Shown one piece after another: positions 58,203 through 64,000 of a DNA stretch of 64,000 bases (position 1 is its first letter; each line of letters begins with the position of its first letter). Source of the stretch: Takakia lepidozioides. Its lineage: Eukaryota > Streptophyta > Takakiopsida > Takakiales > Takakiaceae. Both the position numbers and the translations under genes were made by a program. The notes beneath the pieces are model-generated. The model was given only the letters and a program-made list of their open reading frames with translations. It had not been told where the DNA came from and made no database searches. The stretch lies in the NCBI GenBank assembly GCA_030704615.1, contig CM060734.1, positions 19,654,001 through 19,718,000 on the forward strand, given 5' to 3'.

Positions 58203-58244
58203 TAGGTGTGGTGGAAGGGTGTTTTTTAGTCTCACAATTGTGAG

Positions 58245-58702
58245 CATGGTCACTTTCTGTGGATGTGAAAAGCATGACACGCCATGAGCTGTTCATTAGA
58301 CTGCAGCCGGATCATCCTACAGATGGCTCAGTTACCATTGTGATGGACGCAGTTTCATGTGATGTGTTGGTTGGTGGGGCAGTATTATATCCCATGGGCT
58401 TCACCCTGGATTTTTGGGAGGAGTCGGCCTCGTATAGGCCTGGATGGCAATCAGGAGATGGTCGTCGTGTGCAACTCCCTGTGACATTCATTGGGGGTGT
58501 TGCAGCTGCCCAGCGGGGTAAGATACCGACACTAGCAGCCTTCACAGGTGTAGTGAGTTGGCCTGGAGAGTTGCTAGAAGGCAATGCTCATGCAGAGGAT
58601 GTGCCACCTCCAGCAGAGCAAGATGATATGCATTGTACGGCGGAGTTGCCTACCATGGTTGCTCACAGTCCATTGTGGGGCACGAGCAAAGATTTGCAGT
58701 AG
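58245..58702 (+). pseudogene. C-terminal half of the DNMT element's protease plus linker
   Basis: A plus-strand frame begins within a retropepsin: MTRHELFIRLQPDHPTDGSV, then DVLVGGAVLYPMGFTLDFWE (the second protease strand, I/V-G-G followed by L-Y-P) and YRPGWQSGDGRR. A Pro/Ala-rich linker follows, up to a TAG at 58700-58702; the same frame continues into the methyltransferase. The DSGA active site and about 25-30 central residues are absent here; the DSGA half is on the other strand at 55415. Confidence 0.8.
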
Positions 58703-60096
58703 ACTGCTGATAGACGGGTGCAACAAGCTTGGGTAGAGGCATTTGTACCGTCACGAGAGGAGGACAGTGCAGTGATTGCACCAGAACCACCTCAGTTGTC
58801 GCCATTGGATACCACACCTATTGTGTGGCAGTGCCTGGATGAAGGCATATGCCTTCTGGACTTGTTTGGCGGGATCAGCACTGGATTGGCTGCAGTGCTG
58901 CAGGCAGGTGTACGAGTTCAACGTTACCTGTATGTGGGGAGGGATGAGACTGCACGACGCGTCTCACTGCGCCATGTTGCTCAGTTGGTGCAGCAGTACC
59001 CTGATTTGTTGCCAGTGTCTGCAGTTCGTGGATACCAGCAAGCCTTGCTAGCAGAGATCTCTTTGCTGGGGGCGCAGGATTTGGAGCGGGTTGGCCTTAT
59101 TCACTTGGTAGTGGCAGGTTGGCCTTGCCAAGGGCATTCATCAGCCGGGCATGGCAATGGGTTACAAGACTCGAGGTCACGCCTGTTTTGGGAGATGTTG
59201 AGGGTCCTGCGCTATTACAGCTTCAGCAAACAGACTCTCCGGCATATATCTTGGAGAATGTGCCATTGATGGGTAATTCTCGAGCCACGGTGATGGCCAG
59301 TGTGCATCAAGTCCGGTCTTGGCTTGGATCGGTAGTGTTGCTGGATGTAGCTGCAGTGGGGTCACGGGCTCATCGCCCACGACTATGGTGGACCAACTTG
59401 ATGCCACCCGCATTGCTCAAGCAGGCTTTTGATGGGGTGCAGCGCCCAGCGCACCTGATAGTTGATAGCATTCTGGACACAGGGAGGCAGTCTCAGCGTG
59501 TGAGACACGATGACCGGTCACCTTTGGCAGTGATCAACAGGATAGGTCAACCACGAGCAGCACTACCTACACTCCTCAGCTTTCCTGGATCTCATGCTTT
59601 CAGGGATAGTGGACCTGGCCTCCTGTGGGATGCTAAGTTGCAGCAGTTAGTGGAGCCCAATGCTGACGAGCGCGAGCAGGCAATGGGTTTTACCACTGGT
59701 ACCACGGCGGTGCCATCTCTTTCTGAGGCATCACGTCGTCAGGTGTTGGGGCAAGCAATGGATCTCAATTCCTTGACCTGGATTATCAGCTTGGCTATGG
59801 CTGAGCAGCGCAGAGTACGAAGTACATTTCCCTTGATGGTCTCACTGCCTACCCAAACGGTACAGGCAGCGAGTGGGGGCAAACAGGTGAGGACCACGAG
59901 GTGCATGCCACATCCATGGCACATGTGGGAGGTGCTCGAGGTTCAGAGGGAGTTGGCAGCCAAGGCGGCGGTGATGGATGAGGTTGGGGATTTTTCTCGG
60001 GTTGAGGAGGTCCTCAAGGATGAGATGATGGGGCAGGATGAGGCATTGTCACTAGCAGAGCAGGTAGTGGTCACTGCTCAAGAGGTTGCAGCATAG
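58703..60096 (+). CDS. Retrotransposon-encoded C5-cytosine DNA methyltransferase
   Basis: Transfers a methyl group from S-adenosylmethionine to cytosine C5. Conserved motifs appear in order: I, LLDLFGGISTGLAAVL (about 58855); IV, VVAGWPCQGHSSAGHGNG with the catalytic Cys (59123-59131); VI, ILENVP (59254-59265); VIII, RAHRPRLWWTNL (about 59370). The target-recognition region then ends in ADEREQAMGF (IX) and LGQAMDLNSLTW (X). The domain is about 350 residues, compact, with no BAH, chromo or CXXC domain, so it is unlike plant MET1, CMT or DRM. It lies in the same frame as protease upstream (one TAG at 58700) and RT downstream (one TAG at 60094). One indel near 59220, between motifs IV and VI, splits it into two frames, so this copy is inactive as it stands. 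Confidence 0.9.
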
Positions 60097-61015
60097 CAAC
60101 CACGGGACGCGTCTTCTACTTCTAAGCATGCTGGACTCAAGGTTGCAGTCACGGAGGACAACTGGGAGCCTGATGTTGGACCCATAGTCACCGGAGGAGA
60201 GAGACGACGTATACGACGGTTCTTGAGGGCTTACAAGAACTGCTTTGCCTTCAGTTTAAAGGACTTAGGAGCACTGAAGGGTCAAGAGATTTGCATTGAA
60301 TTAGCCACTGACATGCCAATCTTTCGGAGACCCTATAGATACAGTGACATGGAGAGGTCCTTGATTCAGATGAGGACTCATGACCTCTGGGAGGCTGGTT
60401 TGATGGAGCTATCTAGTGGAGAGTATGCTTCAGCCACAGTGATGCCAACCAAGAAGGATGTTTATGGCATGGACGGAAAGACGTATGTGCGGTGATTACC
60501 GGCCTGTAAATCGTCAGACCAAGTCCGATAGGTATGTCATGTCAACATCAAAGGAGATCTTTGATGCCACTGGGCATGCCAAGGTCCTTAGCACTTTGGA
60601 TTTACGATCCGGATATCACCAGTTGCCGATCAAGGAGGCGGATAAGCAGAAGACGGCATTATGGGGGATCAATGTGCACGGGAAGGATTGCCTATACCAG
60701 TGGCGGTTATTACCATTTTTTTAAGAACGCTCCTGCAAAGTTTCAGAGAGTCATGGACAAGATTCTAGCAGGGGTGGAGTTTGCTCGGTGCTACATAGAT
60801 AACATCATCATCTTTAGTGCTACGGTGGAGGAGCATGAGAGACACCTTCAGGTGGTATTTGAGCGCTTGAGGGCGCACGGATTGAAGTTACATCCGGGGA
60901 AGTGCAAGTTTTTCCACAACCAAATTGAGTATCTGGGTCACATGATATATCCTGGAGGATTGGGGGTACAGCAGACTAAGGTAGAGGCCATTGCACAAAT
61001 TCCACGCCCCACGGA
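60097..61015 (+). pseudogene. Reverse transcriptase of the DNMT element
   Basis: A linker (GGERRRIRRFLRAYKNCFAF) leads into RT blocks: IFRRPYRYSDMERSLIQM, SATVMPTKKD, MCGDYRPVNRQTKSDRY, LSTLDLRSGYHQLPIKEADK, KNAPAKFQRVMDKILAG. The catalytic box reads YIDN (60792-60803) instead of YxDD, losing an essential Asp. It continues with HPGKCKFFHNQIEYLGH. Frameshifts lie near 60480 and 60720. The region is colinear and, apart from one TAG, in frame with the methyltransferase, showing that the methyltransferase belonged to the polyprotein. Confidence 0.88.
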
Positions 61016-61700
61016 TGTGAGCCAAGTTTGAGCTTTCATGGGGTTGACAAACTATTATAGACGGTTTGTCAAGGGATTTAGTGCCATTGCAAAGGCTCTA
61101 ACCAAGCTGACCAAGGTGGACCAGGAGTAGCAATGGGAAGATGAGCAAGAACGAGCTTTTCAAGAGCTCAAGGCAAGGCTGACCTCGGCGCCCATCTTGA
61201 GATGACCTATCAGGGGGCGTCATTTTCAGCTGCATACAGATTGGAGCATGCTGGGGCTTGGAGCGGTGCCCACACAGGTGGATGATGAGGGAAGAGAGTT
61301 CGTAGTGGCTTATGCTAGCCGCTCGAACAACGCTGTTGAGGCTAAGTATAGCTCATATGAGGGAGAGTGCTTAGCTGTAATGTGGGTCGTGGCACACTTC
61401 AGGTGCTATCTATATGGCAATCTCTTCACCCTTGTCACAGATCACCAGCCACTCAAGTGATTGATGGAGTCAGACAAGCTTACAAGAAAGCTTGCATGGT
61501 GGGCACTCATACTCCAGGAATATGACTTTCAGGTGGTACATCGACCCGGTCTAGTCAATCGGGATACGGATGGGTTGAGTTGCAATCCATGCACGAGCCA
61601 TCAGGATGACACTGGAGCTCGGTGGCATGGTGAGACGGGCAAGATGGTGCCCGGATGGCATACATCTTCATTTCTGTGTATCTTGGCAACGGAAGTCTAG
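61016..61700 (+). pseudogene. RNase H region of the DNMT element, truncated before integrase
   Basis: After a CGA-to-TGA type stop (61029) come FMGLTNYYRRFVKGFSAIAK and then RNase H: FQLHTDWSMLGLGAVPTQVD, VVAYASRSNNAVEAKYSSYE and GECLAV, TDHQPLK, and the connection VVHRPGLVNRDTDGLS. Stops replace expected Gln, Arg and Trp codons (61128, 61203, 61458). The frame reads on to PGWHTSSFLC and then ends; no integrase follows. The R4 palindrome starts at 61716, at the break. Confidence 0.85.
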
Positions 61701-61715
61701 GTTGGACCTACAACA

Positions 61716-61796
61716 GGGCAGCGTAGCTACGGCGTGAGCTCAGCCCCGTGAGCCTGGGAGCTGAGCTCACGTTGTAGCTGCAAAGCGTGAGCGGCA
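61716..61796. repeat. GTGAGC palindrome family R4, copy 3
   Basis: GGGCAGC, then TGAGCTCAGCCCCGTGAGCC and TGGGAGCTGAGCTCACG, closely matching 46411-46463. It marks the point where the DNMT element loses its integrase. Confidence 0.55.
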
Positions 61797-62099
61797 CAAA
61801 TCTGCTGGAAGAAGGTCCTATAGGCGAGATTGCAAGAGAATTTTACCGTGGACAAAACAAAGGGGGCCACCATGCACCATGTCTGCAATGCCTGCACAAA
61901 AAGAGGAATATGAAAATATGGCAGAATTGAGCTCAGAATGATTGACACACTTTTTCAATTCACAGATAGACGCTTACAATGAATGGCATGTGCATTTGCC
62001 CTGGTTCCGTGAACGAAATGTATGTGTTTGTCCTAAATGCAAAGTCTTCACACGGTAACCTGGAAACCAGCGTGGGAAGCGGGCATGGCTCGTATGTGT

Positions 62100-63981
62100 T
62101 CAAAGAGAATTTGGCGGAGCCCTACGTGAGGTGTCCCGCTGCAGAAGGGTGATGACTTCTCCGTAGCCTAGTGTGGCTTGGTGAATGAATTGGTCTCTCT
62201 TACCGTCGCAACACATAATTACAAGGTATATGTAATATTGATGCTTGCAGGGGACCCACTTCCCTCTCATGCCGAGAGCGCCCTCACGCATCGTTACAAA
62301 ATCCGGACAAGTGCAAGTAGGGAAATTCCCCACGGTAACCTGATATTCTTTGCCATGAAGAACTGAGCCAATAGACAGCACTGTGTAAATCCGTCCATAC
62401 CCCGGGGCAGGGACTTCGGTGATACGAGCCACCCGAGCCTGCAAAATTCTAGCCGATTCCATCTTGCATTCGTGATCTGCACCCGAAGCGACACGGCGCA
62501 CTGTTTTTCCATCTCTTTTTGTTGGGTGGGAGTCGGCACCGGGTGGAGGCATTGCCGGAGCATGTGGCACATCTGTGCCGACAGTGCACAAGGGCACCAC
62601 CCGGGACCGTGCAAGACAAAACCCTCCCTCCTCCAGCATGCTTATCTCGGTTGTTGACAGCGACGTCCCAAGTTTCACAGGCCAAATTGCGGGGGGGGGG
62701 GGTTTCATTATCACCGAAGGACGAACTGTTCCCTTGACGCATCGTGCCATATCGTCTGGGCAGAACCAGAACTTGTGGTCCTTTGACTCCCCACTATGAT
62801 AAGGTCGGAACAACCCTGTGAATGTTGGAGCTGGAGTCCCCCTGGAGCCTTTGCATATTTTTGATTTGCATTTCTTGAAAGAGGGGGTCCGAATTGCCAT
62901 GCAAGCAACTCTAGATCCTGGTGGGGTGCGTTCTATATGCCACTCACTATCAATGCAATCAGATTCCTGCACCATGGCCACCACCTCCTCCAATGGGATT
63001 CCTGCTGCTGTGCTTGCATGTTCTGCACCTGCTCCACTGGAGGAGGACCCACCTGGGAAGGGGGGCACACGACTTAGTCTGCACTGGAGACACCTTTGGC
63101 ACAGAGAAATTGACCCTGTCTGGGCGATGGGAATCTCCATCTGACCCTGGAAGAGTGTTCAATTTCCTTTTGCATGATCCAAATCTTTCCTCGCCTTCCA
63201 AATGAGGGAGCCTGGATTGCAAAGGGGAGCCTTCAGTGCACCTGTTCAGAGCTCTGGCCATCTTCGATGGGTCTCTACTCGCAGCCCTTAGCATCAACAA
63301 AGTCGTACCGGGGCCCTTGCCTCCACCCCGATCCCATCAGAAAATACCTGTTTGTTGTGTAAGTGCCCGCACCATGTCATCAGCAGTGGCCAATACAAGT
63401 CACGACCTGCTTGGTAGATTGCTGCATCCAGGCGTTGTGAACAGTCTCCGCCAAATTACAGGATGGCATGTCGGCCAAGTCCTCCAAGGACATGTCCTGT
63501 AGGAGGCATTGCATGGAAATGTGAGGACGAAAGAAATGGAAGAGGTTCTGCAAGCGACAATCCAAAACCCCAAATGAACAGGCACGATGCAATTTTGTTT
63601 TTTTGGGATTGAAGAGGCTTACCGTCGTCATGAAAGCTCCCCACTGTTGTACCTGAAGTGCCAGAAACCAACCAGTCCTCCAACTCCTTCAGTGGATACC
63701 AGTAGCAGCACCAGAGGAGAACCACCAAGCCCGGATTGCCTGGTAAGTGCTCTGAGCTTCTCCCATTAAGGTGGCATTTTTGTACTTGAGACAGAGCCTT
63801 CTGTGCTCCAACTGAAGGTCAGGGCGAATGCAGCGCTTTGTATGACGTGCCAGAGATTGACTCCAATGGAAGAGGCATGTGCGCTCCCTATTTCCATTGG
63901 GACCTTAGGATCCCCCGAACCAAACACGCGCCGCACTGCATTGAAATTTGCCTGTGCACTATCAGCAAATGAAGCCCGCAA
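62100..63981 (-). pseudogene. SWIM zinc-finger transposase-like coding region
   Basis: The minus strand carries a 346-codon open frame (63140-62100). Its C-terminal part contains YQVTVGNFPTCTCPDF, then KWVPCKHQYYIYL, a SWIM finger (C-x-C ... C-x-H) as found in MULE-type transposases and their relatives. Upstream, in shifting frames to the window edge, are words such as HISMQCLLQDMSLEDLADMP with CNLAETVHNAWMQQS and LRAASRDPSKMARALNRC. These fit the N-terminal part of the same protein family. A G13 run at 62691-62703 lies inside the frame. Multiple frame changes upstream of 63140 indicate decay, although the SWIM part is open. The 5' end is outside the window. No terminal repeats were seen. Confidence 0.55.
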
Positions 63982-64000
63982 AATTTGTGTCTGTATTCCA

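Noticed and set aside
1-64000. CRISPR arrays, bacterial operons, riboswitches, rRNA genes
   Set aside because: No evenly spaced repeats, Shine-Dalgarno-led gene strings or rRNA sequence; the window is eukaryotic nuclear DNA with spliced genes.

Overview
This window is nuclear DNA of a land plant with a large, repeat-rich genome. Introns are canonical GT-AG, host proteins are plant-type (AMP deaminase with a plant membrane anchor, a small universal stress protein, an LRR receptor kinase, PPR fragments), and most of the rest is decayed LTR retrotransposons and DNA transposons nested in each other. The PPR style, the retroelement families and the SWIM-type transposase-like ORF suggest a seed-free plant such as a fern or lycophyte; this is an inference. 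Layout: 1-10855, minus strand, most of an AMP deaminase gene (12 exons; the C-terminal exons lie left of the window). 10856-21200, intergenic with LINE, PPR and unidentified coding remnants. 21200-24990, AT-rich, with one possible retroelement leader and gag start. 24990-30340, a Ty3/gypsy element whose 3' LTR carries a perfect hAT-type MITE (29207-30122, 8-bp target duplication). 30500-33900, an orphan polyamine-oxidase exon, a degenerate hAT-like repeat, a TTAA-flanked piggyBac-like element (32246-33069) and a casein-kinase-I pseudogene. 34543-38001, minus strand, a complete four-exon universal stress protein gene with LINE copies in intron 2. 40420-44560, a gypsy RT scrap and a broken LRR receptor-kinase gene. 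46721-54347, a Ty3/gypsy chromovirus with a truncated 5' LTR and a complete 3' LTR, interrupted by a CACTA-type MITE (49808-50831) and a second hAT-type MITE (52640-53380). 54348-55400, an unidentified ORF. 55415-61700, a gypsy element encoding gag, protease, a C5-cytosine DNA methyltransferase, reverse transcriptase and RNase H. Its gag/protease half is inverted relative to the rest. 62100-63981, a SWIM zinc-finger transposase-like ORF. The standout is the retrotransposon-borne DNA methyltransferase (58780-59830), which sits in one polyprotein between protease and reverse transcriptase. The element is now dead: it has in-frame stops, frameshifts, a mutated RT active site and no integrase. Retrotransposon DNMTs have been reported from charophytes and dinoflagellates; this copy belongs to the same general phenomenon. 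Only two host genes look intact, the AMP deaminase (partial at the window edge) and the universal stress protein; everything else that is coding is mobile or pseudogenic.
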